The translations under genes were made by a program, and so were the position numbers. The notes below the pieces were generated by a model that was given only the letters and a program-made list of their open reading frames with translations, made no database searches and was not told the DNA's origin. This document shows, piece by piece, positions 34,680 to 45,455 of a DNA stretch of 64,000 bases; position 1 is the first letter of the stretch; every line of letters begins with the position of its first letter. The stretch is taken from assembly GCF_029931775.1 (NCBI RefSeq), contig NC_079325.1:35886461-35950460 (forward strand), written 5' to 3'. This DNA is from Euleptes europaea. Lineage: Eukaryota > Chordata > Lepidosauria > Squamata > Sphaerodactylidae.

Positions 34680-35945
34680 ATCACTTTACTCGGGTGAGAA
34701 ACTAATGCTATGGTCTGATAGTTGCTGCAGTCTTTGACCTCTTGGGGGGGAATTGGAATGTAGATAGAACATTTCCAGTCTTTGGGTCATTGTTTTGTTT
34801 TTCATATTTGTTAGCATATTCTTGTTAAGATTTTGATGTACTCCATTTCTGTGGCTTGATACAGTTCTGTTGATATCCTATCTATTCCTGGTGATTTGTT
34901 TTTCCAGTTGCCATTTTAGAAAGTGAAGTGAAAGCTGCAGTCAAAGCGGATTCTTCTTCAAAAAATTATTCTGAGAAGGAATCGGACATCCTTTAATCTC
35001 TTCTGTATAGTTCTTCAGTGCATTACTTCTTTATTTTGTCCTGTTTCAGTTAATATATTTCCACGTTGACCTTTCAGCATGCTTAACTGTGCTTTAAATT
35101 TCCCTTTGATTTCTTGGATCTTGTGGAACAGATCTCTTGATCATTCTTTTTCATTGTTTCCTTCTATTTCTTTATACTGGTTATTATAATACTTCTCTGT
35201 CTCTATGTGCTAGTAACTGGAATGCTGCATTTAGACTTCTGATTCCATTTCTGTCACCTTTTACTTTGGCTTCTCATCTATCTTTAGCAATTTTAAGAGT
35301 TTTACTAGTCATCCATTGAGGCTTTTCATTTATTTTGCTACAGGAATAGTCTTTGTATATTCTTCCTTGATGATATCTCTAGTTTCAACCCATAGTTCTC
35401 CTGGTTCCCATTCACTTGAACTTAGCAATGCAAATATGTTCTTTACATAGTCTTCAAACTCTTCAAGAATGTTGTTTAAATTGTATTTTGGCATTATGAA
35501 TGTTTTGTGTTTTTCTTCAGCTTTATTCTATTTTTCAATATTGACAATTCGTGGTCTGTATCACAATCAGCTCCTGATCTTGTTTTAGCGGAGAGAATAG
35601 AGCTTCTCCATCTTCTGCTTCCAATTATGAAATCTATTTGATCTCTGTATTGGCCATCCGGTGATGTCCACTTATTCAATTGTCTACTTGGTTGCCTGAA
35701 ACATGTGTTTGCAATGAACAGATTGTTGTATTCACAAAATTCTATGAGTCTCTCTCTTGATTCATTTTGTGCTCCTATCCCAAAGTTTCCAACAATGTGC
35801 TATTCTACGTTTTTTCCATTTCTGGGTTCCAGTCACCTATGACTATCAGCACATCTTGTTTAGATTCTTCCCGGACACTTGAATAAAAGCTTTCACATTC
35901 TTCCTCTTCAGCATCTGTAGTTGGGGTATATACTTGAAAGGCCCT
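34680..35945 (-). mobile_element. Bov-B (RTE) LINE, endonuclease and start of RT, inverted
   Basis: Minus-strand frames show the Bov-B endonuclease: FQVYTPTTDAEEEECESFY and VLIVIGDWNPEMEKT (35805-35945), then WTSPDGQYRDQIDFIIGSRRW and SGADCDTDHELSILKNR (35494-35679). The linker into the RT lies at 34690-35050. The WTSPDGQ..QID and SDH-type (here DTDHEL) motifs are those of the AP-endonuclease domain. It is complementary in content to the plus-strand copy at 15085, which has only RT. Several frame breaks are present. Confidence 0.85.
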
Positions 35946-36009
35946 GTACAGGGTTGCTACCCACCTAATCTCAGAAGATGGGGGTACCCAAAGCATGGCC
36001 TCAGAAGAT

Positions 36010-36330
36010 GACTCTAGTCCTCAGGCAGATTTATAAAGGAGTAAGCATCCTTCAGGTATGTTGGTCCCAAACCACATATCACTTTAAAGATCAAACCAGC
36101 ACTTTTTGCCCAGAAACATATTGGAAGCCAGTGAAGATGGGCCAAGAATGGAGTGATGTGGTCCCTACAGCCCACTCTGCCCAATATCCTGGCTGCAGCA
36201 TGCTGCACCAATTGAAATTTCTGAAATTTCAAGGGAACTCTCATGTAGAGTACATTGCAGTAATCAAACCTATATTTAACCAGAGCATTACAGTGGCCAG
36301 ATCTTTTCTGCCCAGGAAAAGTCTTAAAAG
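36010..36330 (-). mobile_element. L2-like LINE reverse-transcriptase 3' part, inverted
   Basis: A minus-strand frame (36014-36463) reads YRFDYCNVLYMRVPLKFQK, then LVQHAAARIL, RDHITPFLAHLHWLPI and GLGPTYL. These are the consecutive conserved blocks at the end of L2/CR1-clade polymerases. The reading frame is nearly open over 150 codons, so this is one of the younger L2-like pieces here. Confidence 0.8.
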
Positions 36331-36836
36331 TTTTGGAGGGCAAACAGGGCATAGCGGTTGAGGCCCTCCCTTCTGCTGCCTCCCAGCAGTGGTATTCAGA
36401 GGTTTGCTGCCTTTGTATGTAGAGGCTCCCTTCACTCAGTATGAGTCTGTCCTGACTCAACACATGCAGTCAGATGTTTCTTTCTGTTATTCTGTTCTTT
36501 CTGTTGTTAATCTTTCCTATTATTGATCATCATATTAGTTTTAAATTGCAGAAAAATGGGTATCTTAGTTGACTGTAACAGAACATTGAACACTGCAAGT
36601 GTCACTAGAGTGGTACTGGACATGGTACGGTAAAGCAGAGGAAAGCTGCTGGAGACAGGCAGAACTGGTAGGCAGACTGAAACAGTGGACAGTTGATCAT
36701 GGAAGGGCAGGTAACTATCCCCCTACAGCACTACGCACAGTGCCATGAATTGTGTGAACAGAGTCCTGGAGAACCACCAAGAAGAAGCAGCAGGCTGAAA
36801 CTGGCATACCTTGTTCTACAGGGCTGAAGTGTGCCT

Positions 36837-37038
36837 AGGGCTGCCAACCTCCAGGTAGTATAGCTGGAGATCTCCTGCTATTACAACTGATCTCCAGCTG
36901 ATAGAGATCAGTTCACCTGGAGAAAATGGCCACTTTGGCAATTGAACTATGGAACTGAAGTCCCTCCCCAAACCCTGCCCTCCTTAGACTCTGCCCCAAA
37001 AACCTTCCGCCGATGGCAAAGAGGGACCTGGCACCCCT
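36837..37038. mobile_element. AGGGTTGCC-type MITE with 10-bp target duplication
   Basis: A 202-bp element (AGGGCTGCCAACCTCC to ACCTGGCACCCCT) of the longer subtype, containing 'ccgccgatggcaaagaggg'. The flanks AAGTGTGCCT (36827-36836) and AAGTGGGCCC (37039-37048) match at 8 of 10. Confidence 0.8.
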
Positions 37039-37049
37039 AAGTGGGCCCC

Positions 37050-38760
37050 TTGTTCCTATGCAAAGCATATCTACACAATTCAGTGTCTGTGACTTATTGT
37101 ATTTTAGGAAAACAAGCTAGGACCAGAACAACAGAACACAAAAATATAATTTACAAAAAAAGATCACGGATACGCCGCCTGTCCAACATTTTGTAGATTA
37201 TCACCATTCAGAGAAGCATTTTAATTAGTTTTTCTTGTTGGAAAGGTGGTGATTTGTAACTGGACCAACTGCTTTTACAAAAGGAAGCCTTCTGAAAGTA
37301 CACTTGAAAAACAATTGCTGGCAGAAGTAGTGCAAGATCTTTTTAAGACCTACAAAAATGTTACAAATAGCAAACAAGCTTTTGAATTCCATGGAATGTT
37401 TCCTCAGACTGTATGTTTTGTAATAAACAAAAAAAATTCAAAACGGGGGGGGGGGAAGGAGGAGAAAAGGCAAAACAGTTATTTCATGATACAAAGAAGA
37501 AATCCCAAGTTCTAAAAGCTGTAGTTGAGAAGCTTGAGTTGGGGTGTTTGCTGTGAGAATTTAACTTAGGGACTATTCTTACCACACCACCACAAACATG
37601 TGAATATACATTCAGATTAACATGGGGAATCGGCTTGCGTGTTTCTGCAGGGCACAGTAAACCGGGATCTGTGAGTAGCATGTTTTCAGTAGGCAAAGGA
37701 TGACAGAGACCTGATTTAAAAGGAATATAGAGTTTATTGAGGGATTTGGTATAATAGTGGGAGGAGAACATATCCTAAACAAGTATTAGCGGCACTACAC
37801 CAAGGCACAGACACATTCCTTGTCCCAATTAATATATCAAAAACAACCATTCAAAAGAGCTCCTCCAATTTGGAGCAGGAGTTAATCTTTGAGCTAAAGG
37901 TGTACATTTGTGGAAAATAGGGAATAGTAATTTGGAAAATAAGGGGGGGGGGTCACAAAGATTACCTGTCCTATTCTGCAAAGAAATCAGATGAAAGAAG
38001 GAGGGATCCGGTGTGTTGGGAGTCTCTGTTGCAATTCCAGGATCAGACTCCAGACTAGTTATACTGTTTTTGGCCCATAGCATAAATTGGGTTCTTTTCA
38101 GGAACTAAAAGATTATCCAGAATCTCAGGAATTGGATTTCTTTTCTCAGTAAGAATTCTTTGGAAAATGCAAAAGAATATAAACATTATAGCTTTGCATA
38201 ACTGAATCACTGGTTTAGGATGCCGTGGAATTCCTAGGAAAGGAAGGCCTCCTTTTCAAGTTAAGGTGTCTGATTCTAGCATCAGGGAGGGACCTCCAGA
38301 TCCTTGTCCTCCACATTTCTATTAGCCAAGACATACTGCATGGTGCATTGATTGGGAACAGCCCCTGAGCTTCCCTAGCACACAGAGAAGTGGAACATTA
38401 GGCCACAGTGAGCTCAACAGAAAACATATTATGGATGGGACATTTCCATATAGTTTGTGAGTACCTAGCTATGTGCCACACTGAATTACAGTCAGCCTTT
38501 CCTTCCTTTTAAAAATTATGTATTGGAGAGAAAAGGAAGAAGGAAAAAATAGGGGGGGAGCCTTTTAGAAATACATGCTGTAAAAATAACACAATGTTGT
38601 TTCGCTATGTGTACTCTGAAAACCATATTGGGCACCGATGACCTCTCTTCCAAATCCACACTTATTATTAGACACCCTAGACTACAGTGTGGCTGCAGCA
38701 AGACTCTGGCTGTTCCACTCTTCCACTTCCCTCACATGCTGTGTGAGAAAGATAGCAAAA
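37050..38760. other. Unassigned sequence
   Basis: AT-rich DNA with poly-G runs at about 37444 and 37944. Open frames at 37246-37515 and 37484-37771 have no family signal. A short piece at 38775-38815 ('agtgacaccttaaagactaac') looks like a known vertebrate interspersed-repeat end but was not classified. Confidence 0.3.
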
Positions 38761-38879
38761 TAAATAAAAAAACCTAGTGACACCTTAAAGACTAACAACA
38801 TTTATTTCAATATGTGTGTGCATCAGAGAAAGGTAGCAACATAATTTCTCCTTTCTTCCTGAGAGGCTCAGAAATATAC

Positions 38880-40010
38880 TGTTTGCTCACATTCCCCCAT
38901 TTCCTCTGCCTCCCTTCTCCACATACAGTGAAGCATTTCCTCATCTCATCTACATTTGCTCATCTCCTTTTTCCCCCGAGTATCTATACCTCACACAGCT
39001 GTTTTCCCTTCCCTCCACCCCAGTCCTGCTGTTCAGCGTCCTTTACCTCAGCATCTTTTCTCCTTGCACCTGACTATTGAATTCCATTCGACCTTAGCCC
39101 CTTATTTATGTGGTCTCACTCATTTTCATCTTACCTCTGCACTTCATACCTGCTGACATCTTACTTCAACCTTTTATTGGTCTTTACCCTGTTTATGTTT
39201 ACTTAATTGCTTGCTTACCTTCACTTTTTTACATCACTCCTGCACTGTTGCTTCTTTCCATACTTTCCTCCAAAATCACTATTATTGTATCATACTTTAT
39301 CGCAAGCTTTCTATTGTTTTATAAGCAAACATTTGTATTTTAACCTCTACTTCAGTTCTCTACATACCTGTCTGTCCAACTCCATTCTACCTTAAAGGTA
39401 AAGGTCCCCTGTGCAAGCACCGGGTCATTCCTGACCCATGGGGTGATGTCACATCCCGACATTTACTAGGCAGACTTTGTTTTACGGGGTGGTTTGCCAG
39501 TGCCTTCCCCAGTCATCTTCCCTTTACCCCCAGCAAGTTGGGTACTAATTTCACTGACCTCGGAAGGATGGAAGGCTGAGTCAACCTTGAGCCGGCTACC
39601 TGAAACAAACTTCTGTCGGGATCAAACTCAGGTTGTGAGCAGAGCTTGGACTGCAGTACTGCAGCTTACCACTCTGCGCCACGGGGCTCTCCATTCTACC
39701 TTAACCTCTCATTTATTGCTTGCTCATTTTCCCTTCTTACCACCTTTGCTGACTTTTTACCTCATCTCCTCTCATTGCTCCCTTTGGTCTTTTCCTCAGC
39801 ACCCCATTCATATTTTCCCCATCCACCTTTGCACCTGTATCCCTTGTTTACAATCTTCGGTTTGGTCTCTCCCTTTTTATTTACACACACTTACTTTCTC
39901 GTCTTTGTTTTTTTTTACCTCAGCATTGCCTCTGTGCTTCTCTCCCCACTTTTACCTCACTGTCCTTTCTCTACGTACCTGTTTGCTCATCACTTTATTT
40001 CACCAATCAG
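38880..40010. repeat. Pyrimidine-rich degenerate tandem tract
   Basis: The plus strand is strongly C/T-rich and repeats loosely related phrases such as 'tttacctcagc', 'tctacacacctgtct' and 'ccaactccattctacctt' at irregular spacing. It resumes at about 41830-42110. The pattern suggests an old minisatellite. Long open frames across it (for example 39494-40144) are a composition effect. A SINE is inserted at 39396-39688. Confidence 0.6.
39396..39688 (-). mobile_element. tRNA-derived SINE (type C), full length, 16-bp target duplication
   Basis: The minus strand starts with a tRNA-like head ('gagccccgtggcgcagagtgg'), with a B box near 'tttgatcccgacag'. It continues through 'ggggtaaagggaagatgac', 'ggcactggcaaaccacccc' and ends 'caggggacctttacctt'. 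The flanks CTCCATTCTACCTTAA at 39380-39395 and 39689-39704 are identical. It is inserted into the pyrimidine-rich tract and is young. Confidence 0.9.
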
Positions 40011-41140
40011 CAGACAGGGGGAGCCTGTCTCTGTGTTGCTCTTCCTGGATTTCTCAAAGGCTTTCAGTACCATGGACACCTTCTGGACCTCCTAGTAAAG
40101 CTGGGCTTGGGAAGCACAATGGTTGCCCTGCTTTAAATCCTTAATTCAAGATAATGTCCAGAAGATGTTGCTGGTGGACTTTTGCTCTATCCTACAGACA
40201 TTGGCTTATGGGATACCACAAGATTAAATATTGTCCCCTATGCTATTTAAACCCACATAAAGTCACTAGGAATGCTCATCTGGAGATTTTGGGGCTCCCT
40301 GCCATCAATATGCAGTAGTGATGACACTTACCTCTCTCTCTATCAAATTCTAGGGAGATGGTAAGAATTTTAAATCAGTATCTGAAGTTTTGTCGAAGGC
40401 TTTCATGGTCAGAGTTCATTGGTTCTTGTAGGTTATCCGGGCTGTGTGACCGTGGTCTTGGTATTTTCTGTCCTGACGTTTCACCAGCAGCTGTGGCAGG
40501 CATCTTCAGAGGAGTAACACTGAAGGACATCTGTTTTTAAGAATCTGAAGTTACTTAAAAACTAAATGATGGTAATTTAAGTTGAAACCAGAAAAAATGG
40601 AAGTACTGTACATTGGGAGGAACTGGTGTTCGATCCGTTCTAGAGGAGATAACATTGCCCCTGAAGAGCAATGACACAGCTTGGGATACTTCTGAATGCT
40701 TCTTTGTCCCCGGGTAAACAGCCTGAAGCAATTAGGTGTGTCCTTAGACTGGTAACATCAGCTGCAGCATTTCCTGGAGAAGCAGACATGTTTACAGGTA
40801 CACACAATGTGGTAACATCCAGGATAAACAAAAACAAAAGTAGTTTATTTGCAAAACAATTTCCATAAATAAAAATATTGGTTTTTTATAAAAAATACTG
40901 TTTAACATCCAGGATAGATTATGGTAACATGCTCCACATGGGGCTGCTCTTGAAGACAAAAACACTTCATAACATAGCAGCGAGAGTATAAAATTATACT
41001 CAGTTCAAGGAACTTTTCCTAAACCTTTATAGCATTAATGGTTTGGTTCCAAAGTACCAGGAGGACTGCCTCCACTCACAAACTATTCCTCTGCGACCCA
41101 GAGATGGTAGTTTCCTACAGGAACCAACTTGACGTGAAGG
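40010..41140 (+). mobile_element. L2-like LINE polymerase fragment, interrupted
   Basis: Decayed plus-strand RT blocks appear in order: VLLFLDFSKAFSTMD (about 40030-40075), a 'GIPQD.ILSPMLF'-like block at 40210-40250, and a stretch near 40310 in place of the catalytic 'YADDTqLyLs' block. These are followed by 'LKPEK.EVLYIGRN' (about 40580-40625) and 'RIDYGNMLHMGLLLK' (about 40913-40960). A Penelope-like fragment is inserted at 40390-40542. Frames are broken repeatedly. Confidence 0.7.
40390..40542 (-). mobile_element. Penelope-like element 3' end with 10-bp target duplication
   Basis: Plus-strand text 'ttgtcgaaggctttcatggtc', 'gggctgtgtgaccgtgg' and 'cctgacgtttcaccagcagctg' is a common vertebrate repeat end that I associate with Penelope-like elements, from memory. 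The flanks ATCTGAAGTT at 40380-40389 and 40543-40552 are identical. It splits the L2-like LINE and is therefore younger. The family assignment is less sure than the insertion itself. Confidence 0.6.
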
Positions 41141-41310
41141 GAGTTCTTTTTTTATATAATTTTCATTTTCCTTATTTAATATATCAACAAAAACAATATA
41201 ATAGTAATAATAAAAAGAAAAACAAGTAATATCTCTAATTTAACAATAAAATGACTTCCCCCTCTCCCTCTTCCATCTAAAAATAAATTGCATAAACTTT
41301 TGCTAATGGA

Positions 41311-41802
41311 GCTAATCCCAAGATGGCAATACAACAAAACAAAACATGAACAATAATAAACTAGAGTTAAAAGCATTCATTAAAAAAAAAATGCACCAAA
41401 ACCAGCAAGTGCTGTTCCACAATCAGACGGAAAGCCTCGTGGAACGGAAATGTCTTTAATATAGTCCAGGACACCAGTGAGGATGGCGCTACTCTCATCT
41501 CTAGGGTGAGGGAATTGGACACAAAAATCCAAAAGTCCTTTAAAAGTCCTTCCGTGAAGGCAGTTGTTAAAGGACTTTTGGATTTTTGTGTCCAATTCCC
41601 TCACCCTAGAGATGAGAGTAGCGCCATCCTCACTGGTGTCCTGGACTATATTAAAGACATTTCCGTTCCACGAGGCTTTCCGTCTGATTGTGGAACAGCA
41701 CTTGCTGGTTTTGGTGCACTTAAAAAAAAAGAAAAGAATGTTTTTAACTCTAGTTTATTATTGTTCATGTGTTGTTGTATTGCCATCTCAGCTCAGGGAT
41801 TA
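41311..41802. repeat. Large hairpin with 152-bp perfectly identical arms
   Basis: Positions 41392-41543 are the exact reverse complement of 41567-41718, with a 23-bp spacer. Outside a short A-rich discordant zone the symmetry continues at lower identity: 41311-41375 against about 41740-41802, sharing for example 'gatggcaatacaaca' and 'aataataaactagagtt'. The total is about 490 bp. The arms encode the same short peptide frame in both directions, so ORFs here are duplicated images of each other. Confidence 0.9.
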
Positions 41803-41829
41803 GCAGAAGCAAACACCAGCCTGTCACTT

Positions 41830-42115
41830 GTTTCTTTTTTCTTCCGCGCCTCCAGTTTTACCACAGTACTCCCTTCTTTCCTTCATGCATTTTACCTCAG
41901 CTGTCTTTCTCTACACACCTGTCTACCCAACCCCCTTTTTACCTCAGCCCTCATCTACACGCACTTGCTCTCACATAAGGGTTTTTTTTTTTTTACCACA
42001 ACGCTGCTTCGCTTCCCCGTATCTCAACCCCTTTCTCTAGTCTACACACCTGTCATCCAACTCCATTTTCCCTTAGCTTTTCCTCCCCCTTCAAAGCCCC
42101 CCTTCCATGATACGC
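41830..42115. repeat. Pyrimidine-rich tract, continuation
   Basis: The same phrases as at 38880-40010 recur ('ttacctcagctgtctttctct', 'acacacctgtctacccaacc', 'acacctgtcatccaactcc'). The LINE and hairpin between the two parts may be inserted into, or have expanded, one original array. Confidence 0.55.
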
Positions 42116-42124
42116 CATGTGAGG

Positions 42125-42965
42125 GGAAGCCTTTCATATTCCGCCCGTCGATTTACGTACTTTGCGCAAGTAACAGGCGAGGTATTCGAGGCTCCACAGC
42201 CAACCCAACGGCACCCTTCTGAGGTACGGTGAAACCAACCCCGTGTTTAGGGGCCACCCTCCTGGAACGCTGAGGAGAAGTTTTAAGTATTTCACAAACA
42301 GGGAGGGAGAAATTTCTCCCTCCACTTCGAGTGCGGTGAATTTGACTGTGGTGACATTACGGATTCTTCGTGAAACAGCGTCCCTTTCTTTTCCCAGAAG
42401 GTGGAGGGAAGAGAGAGCCGAGTTACGCCACTCGCGTAAAGGGAGCTGGCTTCGCAGGTAAGGGTAACAGACAACTTACGCCAACTCCGTCCGTGGCGTG
42501 GCCAGAGGCGGGGAAGAACGGAGGTAGAACTGCGGCGCTTGCGTGGCGGGCAGGGTCCCGCGCTACGCGGCTAACGTAAGGAAGCTCTGCCTTTCTCAGG
42601 TGCAGGGATGGGGCGGGCTCACGTTGCCCGGCAGCTCTGGCCGGGCCCAGCCTATGGGGGCGCTGGGCGCTGTCACGTGCTGTAGGAGCCCCGAAAGCTG
42701 CCTGCTGCGGAGCTGCAAGAAACGGAGCAAGCTGGGACGGGGCCGGGGGCTGAGTGAAGGAAGGGCGGTAGGGACCCTGTTCTTTCGGGGGGGGGGGGGG
42801 GCTCGCCGTGCACCGGGGGGAGGGGCGGCGAGTGGGACGCCGAGGAGTCGCAAATGCACGATGCAAGGGGGCGGGGCAATGGGAAGCCGGGGGGGGGTCC
42901 ATTCAGGGGGTCAAGGGATGCCGCGGAGAAGGGGAGGGCTCGTTCAAGGGAGGTCTGGGAAAGGG
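42125..42965 (+). promoter_or_regulatory. CpG island, probable host promoter and first exon
   Basis: This is a dense run of CpG dinucleotides, the richest in the window, with GC boxes ('gggcggg', 'ggggcgggg', 'ggggcggcg') and no repeat signature. On the plus strand a strong splice donor CAG|GTAAGG lies at 42457/42458, after a CpG-rich stretch that could be a 5' untranslated exon. A second GTAAGG-like site lies at about 42576. No recognisable coding sequence is present, and the open frames on both strands (for example 42423-42902 minus, Pro/Arg-rich) are composition artefacts. A poly-G run at 42788-42801 could form G-quadruplexes. Direction is inferred, not proven. Confidence 0.6.
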
Positions 42966-42969
42966 CGGG

Positions 42970-44090
42970 GGTGGCCTGTTAAGAGCAAGGTGGCTTATTG
43001 ATGTATTTGCAATCGTTTACTACCACCCCCCCCCCCCGCACGGACATGCACACGCTGCCAGCCACAACAGCTCTTCTGTGTTTTGTATGGAACTGAAGTA
43101 GTGGGTGGTGATGGGGCGGTAGAGTCCAAGATCTGAAGCTGGGTACGTTGTGGGAAGAGGCGCTGTGAGGTTTGGAGCGGAGAAGGAATAGCAAATACAC
43201 AACCTGGAGGGAGACAGATGGTTAGGGGTTTTGGAGGAAGGTGCTGAGCGAGGGTGGTGAGGTACCTGACTCGGGGCAGTAGGTATCAGTTGTAGGACAC
43301 CATTGATCTGCAGTGGGCTGGGTAGAGGCAGAGTGGGTTGGCTAGGAAGGAGTACCGCTCGGGACTGGTGCATGGAAGCAGGAAGAGAGTGTCGTGTGAC
43401 CTGTGAGTTGCAGCTGGGTCTAGGAATAAGCATGGGGATTCTGAGCAGGGAGGGACAGCTGATAGGACAGGTGCTCACTTGTGGGGAGTTGGGCCTAGAA
43501 GGAAGCCCCCAAGCAGCCAAAACTGCATTTGCAGAGTGGGTGCAGCAAGGGAGAACAAGGAGGTTGTATGGAGAGCTGGAGCGGGGCACCGAGTGATGGG
43601 TGTGAACACCTGCAGAATGAAAATGGCAGGGGTAGATCTTCCAAGAGATTGGAGGATTGTAACCTGATAATTTGGGGTTGGGAGTTCTCCTGGAGGGAAA
43701 GGTTAACTGGATCAGGCATTGTTTGGGAGGAGGATAATTCAGGCCAGATTGGCTACTGCTGGATTGTTTCGTTTACGGGATCTGGCAATGAGTAAAGAAG
43801 CCCTGATACTAGGTTGGATCCACAATGAGGGTAGTAAAAGGGTGGAATTCCCCTCATCTGTTCATGCAGCTAGTGGGGATTCTGATCTTCTAAAGCAGTT
43901 GTCAATTCTGAACCAGGGGGTTCTGTATGAGCATGAAATTCAGTGGTGTGGTGATGCACGCCGGAGTTTGAGTAATGCAAGACTCTTTTTAGAGTAATTT
44001 TGGGCACAGAAGTATCTAAAGTTTTCCTTTTATTTATATTTCTGATGTTTGACCACAGGGCAATTTTTGGGGACTGATATGAGAGGTATT
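42970..44090. other. G-rich sequence downstream of the CpG island
   Basis: The plus strand is rich in G with 'gggt' and 'tgggg' motifs for about 1 kb after the island, as is common at the 5' end of a first intron. A poly-C run lies at 43027-43037. No exon is recognised. Open frames at 43303-43596 and 43719-43997 lack family features. Confidence 0.35.
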
Positions 44091-44091
44091 T

Positions 44092-44150
44092 GATTCATAG
44101 GGTCGCCATGAGTCGGAAGCGACTTGATGGCACTGAACACACATACATGA
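44092..44150 (+). mobile_element. Bov-B LINE 3' tail fragment
   Basis: The block 'gattcatagggtcgccatgag', then 'tcggaagcgacttgatggcac', and a short CA-rich end are the last 60 bp of Bov-B. It is a strongly truncated insertion or a Bov-B-tailed SINE remnant. Confidence 0.75.
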
Positions 44151-45455
44151 GAAGTGTTGTTGTCTTTACTTGGGGAAGGTACCACTTCCACCATTTAATC
44201 CAGCCTTTAATTCCAAATACCAGTAGCTTCATTTTTTTAAAAAAATCTTGTCTTCTGTGTTTGGATTTTGCTCCACTTGTGATGTGGTATCTGCTAGGAA
44301 GAAGCCCATGGTTTGGGTGACTTTGTAGAGCAGTTGTAGAGCTCAAATATACTGGGAGGGTTGTCATTATGATTATGTGCGAATTTGCAAGGAAAAGGTA
44401 ATGTGGAGGTAAGAGGCAGAATGAGAGCTGAATTTCTGAAGCACCACTAAATTCCAGCTATAGTGGCCAAGTACTGTCCAATTCTTTGCAGACAGCTGAG
44501 GCTAAGTACGTCTCTTGTGGAGAATTTTGCCAAGCTTTTTCCCCCCAGCAAGATGAACATGAATAGAAATAACATTTTTTATAGGTGGTCCATTCCATTT
44601 TTTTTTAAATGGGGTAATTTTGATGATGGGAGCGTTTCTCTGCTTGATTTTGCTGCGTATGTATCTCTGCTTGCAAAATCCAGCCTTCATACAGCTGGTT
44701 TGGTGCATCATGTTGTCTCTTAGCCTGACCCGATTTTTCAAAAAATGAAGCATCTGCACTTCCTGGTGGCTTATGAACACACTGTGCTGTGACCAAGCAG
44801 CAGTTCCAAATTTGGTGGCAGTTCTGTATGCAATTTTTAATTGCAAATGTTCGTGCTTTCCTTTCCTCCCCCCGGATTTGCTGTCTTCTGATTATTGTTA
44901 ATCATTAAACTCAAAGTCTGGAGTAGAAGCTAGGGGAGGAATGCAGACAGAGCGAAGAGCAACATCTGTAGAAGGTGTCCTATGGGATGGATGCATCTGT
45001 TCTTAGTTTAAGGTTGGAATGAAAAGAGTAAATATTTTGCTTCTTATCTTCTGATTTGTACTATCTGTGCTAAAGGGCTGACCTGCCCCTAAAAATGTAA
45101 GACCAAATTTTCCTTTAGAGGTGTGAGGTGGCAAGTGACTTTTGGCCAAGCTGTAGCATTCTGATTTTGTTACTGTCTCCTGTGTTGTTGTCTGTAAGTT
45201 TTTGTGATTTTTGTGAGTTTTACCTGAGGTTTAAAAAATATACTTTAGAACTTGCTTCTAAATCTCACAGCATGTTTTTTAGGAGGCTTGTAAATGCTCA
45301 ATAACCACTTACCTATCTCATTGCCTGTGCTCATTACGAGTCTCCTCTGGGTGACGAAGTAAGGAGACCTTGCACTGCTGGAAGTAGCTATGAACAAATT
45401 GAATAACAGAAGGTTTTGTTGGCTAGTAATTTTAGTAACTTGCATTGTAATGTAG

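Noticed and set aside
39494-40144. 216-codon plus-strand open frame
   Set aside because: It crosses a minus-strand SINE with its target duplication and a low-complexity pyrimidine-rich tract, so it is a composition effect.
41506-42222. 238-codon plus-strand open frame, the longest in the window
   Set aside because: It runs through one arm of the 152-bp hairpin and into the pyrimidine-rich tract. The same peptide appears in the mirror arm on the other strand, and no family motif is present.
42788-42801. Poly-G run and similar poly-G/poly-C runs as meaningful structures
   Set aside because: Runs of 9-14 G or C occur at many places here (12250, 13725, 25268, 51047, 56897, 58567) without shared context. 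They are common slippage products and may be miscounted by sequencing.
42423-42902. Pro/Arg-rich 159-codon minus-strand frame in the CpG island
   Set aside because: Composition follows directly from CpG-rich DNA; there are no conserved motifs, and other strands and frames are open over the same stretch.
43719-43997. Possible coding exon downstream of the CpG island
   Set aside because: The peptide matches nothing known to me and the flanking splice sites are poor.
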